NCBI GenBank assembly: GCA_014238855.1
Contig: JABAAH010000005.1
Span: 1-64,000 of the forward strand
DNA length: 64,000 bases
From: Planctomycetota bacterium
GTDB taxonomy: Bacteria > Planctomycetota > Planctomycetia > Pirellulales > UBA1268
Reading direction: 5' to 3'
A program made the position numbers and the translations under genes. The notes under the pieces were generated by a model. That model searched no databases, was not told the origin of the DNA, and worked only from the letters and a program-made list of their open reading frames with translations. Every line of letters starts with the position of its first letter. The first letter of the stretch is position 1. This document shows positions 11,203 through 19,826 of the stretch, one piece after another.

Positions 11203-11859
11203 TTAGATACCGCCACCTTGTTCAAATTGACTCAAATGCAATCCGCATTCTGCTTGTGAATCAACTTTCGTTGGATCAAAATAGTGCCTACAGCTTGGCA
11301 AACTGTGCTTGCGCATGTAATCAGACACATCGTTTTCTGTCCAATTGAATAGTGGCGACACTTTAAGGATACCTCTGGCATCCATAGAAACGATTCCGAG
11401 ATTCCGTCTGTAATTCGTTTCTTCCTTCCGGATACCGCTGATCCAAATTTCAGGCTGCAATTCTTTTAATGCCCGTTGAAAAGGTTCCAACTTCACCTGG
11501 TATTTGAAATCTTCAAATTTTGGATTGTCTGGCACTCCAAAGCTTGCTCCGTGCACTGCTTCACGCCGGGCGGCAGACATTACAGGGTTGTAGACGTGAA
11601 TATTTAATCCAAGTTCTTGTATGAGTTTCTCGGCAACCACATACGAATCTTCCAGATTGTATCCACTGTCTACCCATACTACAGGCACGCTTTGTCTTAT
11701 CTTAGTGACTAAATGCAAGGTGACTGCTGAGTTATACCCAAAGCTTGTTGTCACAACCATTTTTTTATTCTGGTTGATCGCCCATTCAACAATTTCTGTG
11801 GACGTCTTTTCTCCTAAGTGACGATTGATGTCGGCAAGTTCGAGAGCACTTAACTGCAT
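11203..11859 (-). CDS. cysH: Phosphoadenylyl-sulfate (PAPS/APS) reductase
   Basis: 218 aa. It reduces activated sulfate to sulfite with thioredoxin or glutaredoxin. The PP-loop VVTTSFGYNSAVTLHLV matches the PAPS-type loop, followed by VDSGYNLEDSY, WISGIRKEETNYRRNLG and the C-terminal ECGLH with the catalytic Cys. The paired cysteines that bind the [4Fe-4S] cluster in APS reductases are not seen, favouring the PAPS type. The segment before ECGLH (PSCRHYFDPTKVDSQA) is shorter than in E. coli CysH and carries an additional Cys. No other sulfate-assimilation gene is near. Confidence 0.9.
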   Translation of the reverse strand: MQLSALELADINRHLGEKTSTEIVEWAINQNKKMVVTTSFGYNSAVTLHLVTKIRQSVPVVWVDSGYNLEDSYVVAEKLIQELGLNIHVYNPVMSAARREAVHGASFGVPDNPKFEDFKYQVKLEPFQRALKELQPEIWISGIRKEETNYRRNLGIVSMDARGILKVSPLFNWTENDVSDYMRKHSLPSCRHYFDPTKVDSQAECGLHLSQFEQGGGI

Positions 11860-12429
11860 GGTAAAAAACTCACAAGTCTATTTTTTATTGCCGACTGGAA
11901 AACAAGACTGCAATAAAAAATCGATTTCTCCAGTCCCTATAAAGAAAATTGATCTGCACGTTTCGAAGCCAACCAAAAGACAAGTTTAGATTGTTATTTG
12001 AAAAGGCCAGAGCTTAATTATTTATTTTCGAACGGGTAAGCATTTTTCTTGAAGAAACTCTGGCACAACAGAACCTATCCACGTTCTCATTTTAAAAAAG
12101 GCAGCCCAAAAGGCTCAACTTACTTGCCTAATAGTAACTGACAGCAACGCATGTGCACCACAAGTCAAATAAATTCATTCAACTGCCACCTTTCAGTCGG
12201 ATGTCAGTATATCTATGAGGTCATCTATCTGTTTTAGCGAATGTCAAAATAGACCAAGCCTGAAAATAGGCTCATCGAATAGATAAGCCTATTATCGCTC
12301 ATAGGGCCGAGGTAGTAAACATTACGGCACCGGTTCAAAAAATCGACAATGAGCGACCATGCGAACTTCTGTTGCCCTCAGGATGTTGTCCCATGTTGCC
12401 ACGCTCGAATACCGACCCAGGGTTCAAAT

Positions 12430-12472
12430 ATTCATGATGCTATGTCCCCAACATTCATGATGCCGTGCCCCT
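12430..12472. repeat. Direct repeat pair beginning ATTCATGATGC
   Basis: Two 20-nt copies, 12430-12449 and 12453-12472, share an identical 11-nt start and agree at 16 of 20 positions, 23 nt apart. They lie within the dyad-rich gap between cysH and the kinase gene. Confidence 0.7.
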
Positions 12473-12543
12473 AGGCCAGCACGGAATGCCACTTGAGGAA
12501 TAATCTATTACGATCAGATCGGCCTAGCAAAGAGGCCAGGGCG

Positions 12544-12577
12544 TCGTTTTACGAAGAATGCGTTCTTCGTAAAACGA
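12544..12577. terminator. Perfect 15-bp hairpin downstream of the kinase gene
   Basis: TCGTTTTACGAAGAA (12544-12558), loop TGCG, and its exact complement 12563-12577. It starts 28 bp past the minus-strand kinase stop at 12606, where a terminator is expected. There is no T-run outside the stem; the A/T stretch lies inside it. A terminator or mRNA-stabilising hairpin is likely, an inverted repeat of a mobile element is the alternative. Confidence 0.55.
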
Positions 12578-12605
12578 TGTTCATAACACTTCTTTGGAAT
12601 TGCTT

Positions 12606-14087
12606 TTAACCGTTGATACCTGTCAATATTTTAACCCGCTCAAGAAGGTCACTTGCCTTAAATGGCATCGTGACAACCTGCCGAAGGTCATCCTCCACGG
12701 CTTCGGATACCAACTCTTTCTGACGAGCACTGGTAATAAGAAGTGCCGGAATTTTCTTTAAATATGGGTCAGGGGCTAAGGCATTAAATACTGACACTGC
12801 ATCATGTCCGAGTACTTGGCTACTCAGCAAAATAATATCTGCCGGTGGTGGAATTGTTTCAAAACGAGCAAGCGCTCGTTTTGGATTTTCCGTAACCAGA
12901 ACACGAAACCCTTGTTTTGAAAAAAACTGCCGAAGAGAATCCTGTGACTTTCCAGAAACCTCGACAACCATAATTCTTGGCTTCTCAGAGATTTCTGATT
13001 TTAATTCCGTTCTCTCAGTCGCCTTCCGAACCGGTTTTGGCACCTCTTGTGAAACAATTTCGTCACCATCCGCATAGCGGACTTGAATTGGCTTGAGGGC
13101 TTCTTTTACTTCAGCCACGGTCTGGAACCGATGTTTGGGTTTGAGTGTGAGCATTTTGTTCACAATGTCGACGAGATCACGTGGTAGATGAGGTGCGACC
13201 TTGCCAAGAGGTTCGAGATCGGCGTATCGTTTCGGATCAGCTCTCACTGCCCGATCACGTGAATCTTTGAAGACTGATCGGCCAGAAAGTATGAGATAAA
13301 GGAGTGTTCCGAGAAAAAAAATATCACTTCGTACATCATCACCGCGTACACCACCGGCAACTTCCAATGCCGCATATTCAACGGTACGCAACTTCCCGAG
13401 CTCATCTTTCTTTTTCCCTGCAAGCTCTGCAAAACTTGCAAGACCAAAGTCAACGAGCTTTGCACGACCTTTAGCAGATACGAGAACATTAGATGCTTTT
13501 AAGTCACGATGTGTTACGCCTTCGCCATGAGCATATGCCAGAGCATCAATGAGTTGGGATGCCAAATCAATACCGCGAACTACGTCAATTCCTTTCCGAA
13601 TTTTCACGAGCTCTCGGAGTGTCTGTCCTTCAACAAACTCCATCGTAATAAAGCTACCGGCACCCTCTTTTCCTACTTCTTCTATACGTACGATTCCTGG
13701 ATGTCTCAGCATCAGTCCCATCCGGCCCTCTCTCAGAAACAGCTCACACTTCGCTTCATCTGAGGAGAAACGTTTCCGCAGGACCTTCACCGCAAGAATA
13801 TCTCCGGTATCCTGAGCAATGGCTCGGTAGACGCGGGCAAAAGAACCAGCTCCTGCCTGATAGAGAACTTTCGTGCGACCATAAAAAAAGCCTTTTCGAT
13901 AACCATTCCGAAGGCGTTCCCATTGGTAGCCCGTAAGCAATTCTCTCCGAACGCAGGCTGATCCAAACTGTTCTGGCGAAACCTCTTGTGAGCCAAGCTC
14001 CCGCCATACACCTGCTATCTCGGCCGCTTCGATAAGGCCAAGTTCCACGACGGCAGCAGAAACATCCTCGGTTGTAAGAGTCAACAT
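12606..14087 (-). CDS. Ser/Thr protein kinase fused to a degenerate receiver domain
   Basis: 493 aa in three parts. Residues 1-70 are the helical N-terminal segment typical of planctomycete kinases (ELLTGYQWERLRNGYRKGFFYG). Residues 70-335 are a Hanks-type kinase: AGAGSFARVYRA loop, Lys101 in AVKVL, H193-R194-D195 with DLKASN, D213-F214-G215; the APE motif reads ALE (240-242). Residues 370-490 have the receiver fold, but the phospho-acceptor Asp is Ser422 (ILLSSQV), the conserved Lys is Met474 (VTMPF) and one of the two acidic residues is lost (VVEVS). Thus the kinase looks active and the receiver looks unable to accept phosphate. No membrane helix, so cytoplasmic. Divergent from the 1068-aa gene. 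Confidence 0.9.
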   Translation of the reverse strand: MLTLTTEDVSAAVVELGLIEAAEIAGVWRELGSQEVSPEQFGSACVRRELLTGYQWERLRNGYRKGFFYGRTKVLYQAGAGSFARVYRAIAQDTGDILAVKVLRKRFSSDEAKCELFLREGRMGLMLRHPGIVRIEEVGKEGAGSFITMEFVEGQTLRELVKIRKGIDVVRGIDLASQLIDALAYAHGEGVTHRDLKASNVLVSAKGRAKLVDFGLASFAELAGKKKDELGKLRTVEYAALEVAGGVRGDDVRSDIFFLGTLLYLILSGRSVFKDSRDRAVRADPKRYADLEPLGKVAPHLPRDLVDIVNKMLTLKPKHRFQTVAEVKEALKPIQVRYADGDEIVSQEVPKPVRKATERTELKSEISEKPRIMVVEVSGKSQDSLRQFFSKQGFRVLVTENPKRALARFETIPPPADIILLSSQVLGHDAVSVFNALAPDPYLKKIPALLITSARQKELVSEAVEDDLRQVVTMPFKASDLLERVKILTGING

Positions 14088-14287
14088 GGCAAAAGTCCTT
14101 AACCAATAATACCTTGGTCATCGGCTCAATGTCTGAAAATACTTTCCTAAGTTACCTGACTGGCCTGTTTTTCAGACAAAAGACGGACTGTCTGGGCAGC
14201 CCCTCTAGAGCACACCATCGACCGCCTGCTACAAGCCTTATTAGCACTTCATCGCAATAGCGTTCGGTATATCGAGGGAGCCCATAC

Positions 14288-17200
14288 GTGGTTTTACGCC
14301 TACTAGAAAAACCTGGTCAAAATAGCCGGTCACTGGTAGTGCCTCATTTTGTTTTTATGCTTGTTGCTCTGTTTCTTCATAACGCACAGAAACTACTTTC
14401 TTTCCGAGCACGAATAACCAGCCTAGCTATACGAAAAAGCTCTTCTCACAACCCCTGGGGATACCCATGCTTCCAGATGATCTTTCAACTGCAAGCAACT
14501 CAGCAACGATCGTGTTGGCCTGACACTTCTAAAATAGTTTTTTGTTTCTTTGTGGCCTGTCTCATCCTGCAGAATACTTCTAACGGATCTGGTCTGTCAG
14601 AATGCTTTGATGGCCCCACAACAGTAACTACGGTGGCATCACGTCCGGGCCTTCGGGTACTTCAGCAAAGTATTGAAGATGTAAATACTCATGCTGGTGC
14701 TGGTTGTGAAACTATTACCTTACAGACCGACAGAACAACCCTGAGTCGAATATTGTTTCCCGTCCCCGAGTCTATAGTCATCGATGAATTCTCAGCTCAG
14801 GTCTGGGTCCGTTGTGATCATCCATCTGCTCGTCTTGCCTGCCAAATATTACTCCCTGCGTCACAATCTAACGACCAACAACCCGTCCAAGTGTTTGTCT
14901 CAGGACCGCCCTCAGCAACTACTTCACGCTGGCAGCCTCTTATGATCAGCAATGTTCCTGAGATTCTTCGATCACAACTTCCGGCACTCCGAGCACAATA
15001 CGGACCACAAATCAACTTAGACAGTGCAACGATTTGTGGGCTTGCTATTGAAATACCCCTTGGTGCAACTCGCTGCACCGTATCAATCGATGACCTCTCC
15101 GTAGCTGGTTTGATCACAACAGTGGGTTCAGCACAGCGACCAACATCACAATCACCAGTATCGAACTCAGTTCAAAATACTGGAAATATTCCAACGGTTG
15201 ATGATGAAACAGCTGGGCTTGTTCGTGGTGTACTCGAAGTTGATGGGAGACCATTCTTTCCACGCGCAATCGAACACCAAGGTGAGCCGCTTGTGAGACT
15301 TGCTCAATTAGGATTCAACTGCATTCAACTCCATGAGCCAGCCTCGACAAGCCTTTTAGCCGAAGCGGAGCATGCTGGAATCTGGATCATTTGCCCTCCA
15401 CCGGCCTTGCCGGATGTTGACCTGAAAGAGCCAGAAAAACTGCCAGCATTTTCTGAAAAATGGAACCGAGTGCTTCTCTGGGAAATGGGTCGGTCTCTTT
15501 CATCGGAAGATATCCCTCATCTTGCTGAACAGGTGAGACGTCTGCGCATTTGTGACCGACGTCAAGGGAGACCCATTATCGCGTCAGCAGATTCTGGTCT
15601 ACGTGAAATCTCTAGACATCTTGACATGCTTGTTGCGCATCGTGCCGTGCTCGGCACAAGTCTTGAACTCACGAACTATCTGACATGGCTCCAGCAACGA
15701 CCGCGACTCGCTCGACCCGGTACGCCACTGCTGACTACACTATCAACCGAGATAGACTCTCGAACAGCTCTTCAAGCAGCAATGCTTTCAGGCATCGGTA
15801 ACAATGGGCTACCAATCGATGAAGAAAGTCTTCTTGGAGCCGCTTTCACCGCAATTGCAGCCGGCAGTCGAGGTATCTTGTTTAGTTCGACCCGGCCCCT
15901 CACTGGAACCGATACCGAAACAGTCGCACGAGCCGCTGCTGTCCAAACGGTCAATCTTGAACTTGAAACCATAGCTGCGTGGGGGGCCAGTGGGCGATTT
16001 ACAGCCGATGCAGAAACAAGCGACCCAGAAGTACGAGCAATGGTGATTGAAGCATCTCGATCTCGGGTTGTACTTGTTTGGCGATCCGTTCAAGGCGGGC
16101 AAATAATAGCCAGCCATTACCGTGGTGATATTCCACGTCAAGAGCAGCCTTTGAATATTCTCATTCCTGGTATCCCAGAGGCACACCGACCTTGGGAAAT
16201 AACACACAGTACCCTCCGACCATTGCAGCACAGAAGAGTAACCGGTGGTGTTACGATGTCACTCGAAAACTTTCATGCTTCTGCCGTTATTTTTATTAGC
16301 AATGACCCATCTGCGACTGCGCATGTACAGGAATTAGTACGTCGAAACGCACCAACTGCAGCACTTCTTGCCCGCTCTCAAGCATTAAGTGCAATCGCGC
16401 GTAGTAGTCGACTGGCTACTGAGCTTCCACCAGAGGCTCTTGGGCATTTCCCCGTAAGGGAAATGCTCGCCGAGGCTCAGCAAGAAGCACAATACGCTGA
16501 AACTATGATTACTCACGACCCAACGGCTGCTGTAAAAAAGCTTGAACGTGCGCGTGCAATAGCCGGACAATTAGAACGACTCTTTTGGGAACGAGGAGTC
16601 ACTGCAACGGGCTCGATGGTCGCAAGTCCCCTTACTACTTCCTCAGCAACACTTTCAGATCACTGGAGGATGCTCGATGCATTACATTCAACCAATGCGG
16701 GCAAAAACTTGCTGGAAGGCGGCAGAATGGAAGCGATCAATACCCTTTCCAGTACTGGTTGGCGACACTTCGTCCGGCCGACAGAACAAATCAAAGGCTC
16801 AGTTGAGCTTTCAACGCATGCACCAGCCGAGGGACGGAGAAGTTTACGAATCAGCGCAACCGCAATGAATCCAGAAGAAGCACCACTGGTTATTGAAACT
16901 CCTCCGATCTGGATCACAACACCCCCAATTACTCCACCAGCAGGCACACTTCTGGAAATCGTTGCAAAGGTTTGGGTGCCGAATCCTATTCAAGGATCTG
17001 TTGATGGTCTTCTCGTTTTTGATTCGTATGGTGGACCAGCCTTGGCAGAACGAGTCAACAAAACAGACAGCTGGCGACGACTTGTACTCTATCGAATTGT
17101 ACCCCCCGCGCAACCTCAAGAAGCTACTCAATCGCCACCACCTCTTACAGTTACTTTTGCATTAACAGGATTAGGTACTGCTCAGATTGATTCCGTATCA

Positions 17201-17494
17201 ATTCGGCCTCTTTTGCGAAGCCGTCATGAGCCCACAGTGACATCAACAACTGCAGGGATTCGTAGCTTCCCGAAACCCGAAGAGATTCTTAACGGCAATC
17301 AGGTCCAAATGGCACCTACCCCCACGGCACCCTCCAATCCAATAGAGCCAAAATCGACTTGGCCGGGCATGAGTCTTGAATGGCCCACGATGTTGCCATT
17401 CAAGAAGCCAGAACCAACTCCACCACAGGGTCCTTCTGGCAGCACCATTGATCCATTCAAGCGAGCTCGAGGCGTTTCCACGGTACAACCATAA
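14288..17494 (+). CDS. Large secreted protein with a glycosidase-like central region, function unknown
   Basis: 1068 aa from GTG; GAGGGAG at 14274-14280 with a 7-nt spacer supports this start. An ATG at 14477 (residue 64) just before a second hydrophobic segment (about 82-97) is the alternative and would give an ordinary signal peptide. Residues about 100-260 look like a carbohydrate-binding-type beta sandwich (WVRCDHPSARLACQI, TVSIDDLSVAG). From about 310, GVLEVDGRPFFPRAIEHQGEPLVRLAQLGFNCIQL resembles the start of a glycosidase TIM barrel (GH2/GH5-like), but no catalytic Glu pair could be identified. A second beta domain follows (SVDGLLVFDSYGG) and the tail is Pro-rich. I do not recognise a named family beyond conserved planctomycete hypotheticals. 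Confidence 0.8.
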   Translation: MVLRLLEKPGQNSRSLVVPHFVFMLVALFLHNAQKLLSFRARITSLAIRKSSSHNPWGYPCFQMIFQLQATQQRSCWPDTSKIVFCFFVACLILQNTSNGSGLSECFDGPTTVTTVASRPGLRVLQQSIEDVNTHAGAGCETITLQTDRTTLSRILFPVPESIVIDEFSAQVWVRCDHPSARLACQILLPASQSNDQQPVQVFVSGPPSATTSRWQPLMISNVPEILRSQLPALRAQYGPQINLDSATICGLAIEIPLGATRCTVSIDDLSVAGLITTVGSAQRPTSQSPVSNSVQNTGNIPTVDDETAGLVRGVLEVDGRPFFPRAIEHQGEPLVRLAQLGFNCIQLHEPASTSLLAEAEHAGIWIICPPPALPDVDLKEPEKLPAFSEKWNRVLLWEMGRSLSSEDIPHLAEQVRRLRICDRRQGRPIIASADSGLREISRHLDMLVAHRAVLGTSLELTNYLTWLQQRPRLARPGTPLLTTLSTEIDSRTALQAAMLSGIGNNGLPIDEESLLGAAFTAIAAGSRGILFSSTRPLTGTDTETVARAAAVQTVNLELETIAAWGASGRFTADAETSDPEVRAMVIEASRSRVVLVWRSVQGGQIIASHYRGDIPRQEQPLNILIPGIPEAHRPWEITHSTLRPLQHRRVTGGVTMSLENFHASAVIFISNDPSATAHVQELVRRNAPTAALLARSQALSAIARSSRLATELPPEALGHFPVREMLAEAQQEAQYAETMITHDPTAAVKKLERARAIAGQLERLFWERGVTATGSMVASPLTTSSATLSDHWRMLDALHSTNAGKNLLEGGRMEAINTLSSTGWRHFVRPTEQIKGSVELSTHAPAEGRRSLRISATAMNPEEAPLVIETPPIWITTPPITPPAGTLLEIVAKVWVPNPIQGSVDGLLVFDSYGGPALAERVNKTDSWRRLVLYRIVPPAQPQEATQSPPPLTVTFALTGLGTAQIDSVSIRPLLRSRHEPTVTSTTAGIRSFPKPEEILNGNQVQMAPTPTAPSNPIEPKSTWPGMSLEWPTMLPFKKPEPTPPQGPSGSTIDPFKRARGVSTVQP

Positions 17495-17569
17495 CCACTG
17501 ATTGTTCAATTCTGACCATTAATATGAAATAGTAGGCTTTGGTATCAATGTTCTCTTCGGAACGTTTCT

Positions 17570-19822
17570 ATGGAAAAAACTTCTTCATGCTCGTCTAGTC
17601 AACAAGCACCATGTTGCCAACAACATCGCTCTCCTAAAACTACGATACAGCCACAGAACAAAGACCTTGTCTACTTTTGCCCAATGTGCCCCGAGGTCTC
17701 TTCCTCCACACCAAAATCGTGCCCGCAATGCGGAATGCCGCTTGAATCAACTGTTCCAGACACTGCTTTCGCACCCGACTCCGACAAGCCGCTTCTCGAC
17801 AGGGAATTGATCTTTGGACTCATTCTTTTGACTCCAATTCTTATCCTTGCAATGGGTCCAATGCTTGGGCTTTCTTTCGACACTCGGTTGGATGCTCGTA
17901 TAAACCCAGTACTGCAACTTCTTTTCACAAGCCTTCTCATCATCACATCTGGCCGTTCAATTTTCATTCGTGGAATGAAAAGCCTTATTTCTGGCCATCT
18001 CAACATGTTTACGCTGATCACTATCGGCGTGACTGCCGCATATATATTCAGCGTTACAGCCACGCTGTTACCTGGCTTTTTCCCAGAAGAATTCCATGAC
18101 CCTAGAACAAGCCTTGTGCATTCTTTCTTTGACGCCTGTGCGATGATCATTGTGCTTGTCCTGATCGGTGAAACACTGGAAAACCAAGCCCGTATCAAAA
18201 CTGGCAGTGAACTTCGGTCCCTTTTATCACTAACTCCAACGACGGCAAGGCTCATATCGGAGCATGAAGAAAAAGACGTGCCACTAAGTGATATTCATCC
18301 TGGAGACCACCTCCGAGTTCGACCGGGCGAGACAATTCCTGTTGACGGAACTGTACTTGAAGGGACAAGCCTTGTTGATGAATCATTCATAACTGGTGAA
18401 CCGTCACCGATCATAAAAAATAAAAACGACGAGGTTGTTGCGGGAACACAAAATGGTAGGGGAAGTTTCATTCTCATTGCCGAAAAGACGGGCTCAGAAA
18501 CCCTCCTAGCACGAATTATTGCACTTGTCAGATCGGCCCAAAGAAGCAGAGCGCCCGTTCAAAAAATGGCTGATACCGTGGCCAGTGTATTCATTCCAAT
18601 TGTGCTGAGTATCGCACTCGCAACTTTTATCGGATGGTTACTTCTGGGCTCCCACCCATCACTACCTTATGCAATTATTTCGAGTGTTTCGGTTCTTGTG
18701 ATTGCATGCCCATGCGCAATTGGTTTGGCGACCCCTATGTCAATTATTGTTGGGATTGGCCGTGCTGCTCGCGAAGGAATTCTGTTCAAAAACGCAGAAT
18801 CTCTGGAGACACTTGGGCAAAGCAAACGGCTCATGATTGATAAAACCGGGACACTTACAGCAGGCCAGCCGACTGTAACTGATGTCGTATTATTTGGTAA
18901 TCAAACAGAACAGGAAATTCTTTCATTCGCAGCAGCTATTGAATTGAAAAGTGAACATCCAATTGCCACCGCTATTTGCCAAGCGTCTCACAAACATAAC
19001 CTCGCACCCCTTCAGGAAGCAGACACGTTTATTGCCACACCCGGAAATGGCGTTGAGGGAACTGTGGCTGGTAAATTCGTTGGGATAGGCAATGAGGCGT
19101 TTCTCAAACAACAGCAAGTACCCTCAAAAGAATTAGCTAACTTCCAGCAAGCAGCGAAGCCATTTCGCGCAAGTGGTAAGACGATTGCCGGAGTTGTTAT
19201 TAATCATCGTATGGCTGGCTTGCTTGCCATTACTGACCCAGTAAAACCAGGTGCTCATTTAGCCATTCACCAATTGAAACGCCTTGGGATTACCGTCACA
19301 ATGCTGACCGGTGATCATGCTGATAGTGCTAATGTCATTGCACTATCAGTAGGCATCGACCACTATAAGGCTTCGCTTACACCACAGGAAAAACACCTGT
19401 TCATCACGGAATCACATGCTCATGGCGAACAGCCAATAATGGTTGGGGATGGGGTGAATGATGCACCAGCTCTTGCGGCTGCCACTGTCGGCATTGCTAT
19501 GGGAACAGGAAGTGATGTGGCAATAGAGACTGCTGATGTCACTCTTATCCGAGGAGACATACAGCTGCTGCCATATGCAATTCAGTTGAGCAGAACCACG
19601 CTGTTAAACATTAGACAGAATCTATTTCTTGCATTTGTCTACAATAGTTTGGGCATTCCTCTTGCAGCCGGCATTCTCGTGCCAGTGCTTGGCTCCGACT
19701 GGCAAATAACGCCTATTTTTGCTGCTGCTGCAATGAGTCTGAGCAGCGTTTTTGTCATCACCAATGCTCTGCGTCTACGAACAGTACGTATTCGCACTGA
19801 CTCAAACCAACTCTCCTTATAA
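17570..19822 (+). CDS. copA: Copper-type heavy-metal P1B ATPase
   Basis: 750 aa, inner-membrane pump exporting copper or silver. The N-terminus is Cys-rich (MEKTSSCSSSQQAPCCQQH) followed by a short metal-binding domain (HMBD type) with CPMC at 37-40 and CPQC at 51-54; most family members have CPMH at the first site. There is no ferredoxin-like HMA domain. Next are membrane helices, an actuator domain with TGEPSP, the membrane CPC site (C380-P381-C382), phosphorylated Asp424 in DKTGTLT, SEHPIA, and VGDGVNDAPALA. The C-terminus has YNSLGIPLAAG and MSLSSVFVITNALRL, matching Cu+-type pumps. No copper sensor or chaperone gene is adjacent. Convergent with the next gene, 4 bp apart. Confidence 0.94.
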   Translation: MEKTSSCSSSQQAPCCQQHRSPKTTIQPQNKDLVYFCPMCPEVSSSTPKSCPQCGMPLESTVPDTAFAPDSDKPLLDRELIFGLILLTPILILAMGPMLGLSFDTRLDARINPVLQLLFTSLLIITSGRSIFIRGMKSLISGHLNMFTLITIGVTAAYIFSVTATLLPGFFPEEFHDPRTSLVHSFFDACAMIIVLVLIGETLENQARIKTGSELRSLLSLTPTTARLISEHEEKDVPLSDIHPGDHLRVRPGETIPVDGTVLEGTSLVDESFITGEPSPIIKNKNDEVVAGTQNGRGSFILIAEKTGSETLLARIIALVRSAQRSRAPVQKMADTVASVFIPIVLSIALATFIGWLLLGSHPSLPYAIISSVSVLVIACPCAIGLATPMSIIVGIGRAAREGILFKNAESLETLGQSKRLMIDKTGTLTAGQPTVTDVVLFGNQTEQEILSFAAAIELKSEHPIATAICQASHKHNLAPLQEADTFIATPGNGVEGTVAGKFVGIGNEAFLKQQQVPSKELANFQQAAKPFRASGKTIAGVVINHRMAGLLAITDPVKPGAHLAIHQLKRLGITVTMLTGDHADSANVIALSVGIDHYKASLTPQEKHLFITESHAHGEQPIMVGDGVNDAPALAAATVGIAMGTGSDVAIETADVTLIRGDIQLLPYAIQLSRTTLLNIRQNLFLAFVYNSLGIPLAAGILVPVLGSDWQITPIFAAAAMSLSSVFVITNALRLRTVRIRTDSNQLSL

Positions 19823-19826
19823 AACC

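Larger units (their letters stand above)
11860..12605. other. 746-bp non-coding region rich in dyads
   Basis: No gene of convincing length. The right half holds several symmetric elements: AATAGGCT/AGCCTATT at 12265-12293, a 20-nt direct repeat starting ATTCATGATGC at 12430 and 12453, CCGTGC/GCACGG at 12463-12484, CTAGGCC (12471-12477) facing GGCCTAG (12521-12527), CGATC-A-GATCG at 12511-12521, and the strong hairpin at 12544-12577. The left half is AT-rich without clear features. It could be a decayed mobile element, a structured RNA or a regulatory stretch; no transposase remnant was recognised. Confidence 0.5.

Noticed and set aside
12544-12577. Terminal inverted repeat of an insertion sequence
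   Set aside because: Both arms are only 4 bp apart and no transposase frame is present; a hairpin after the kinase gene is simpler.
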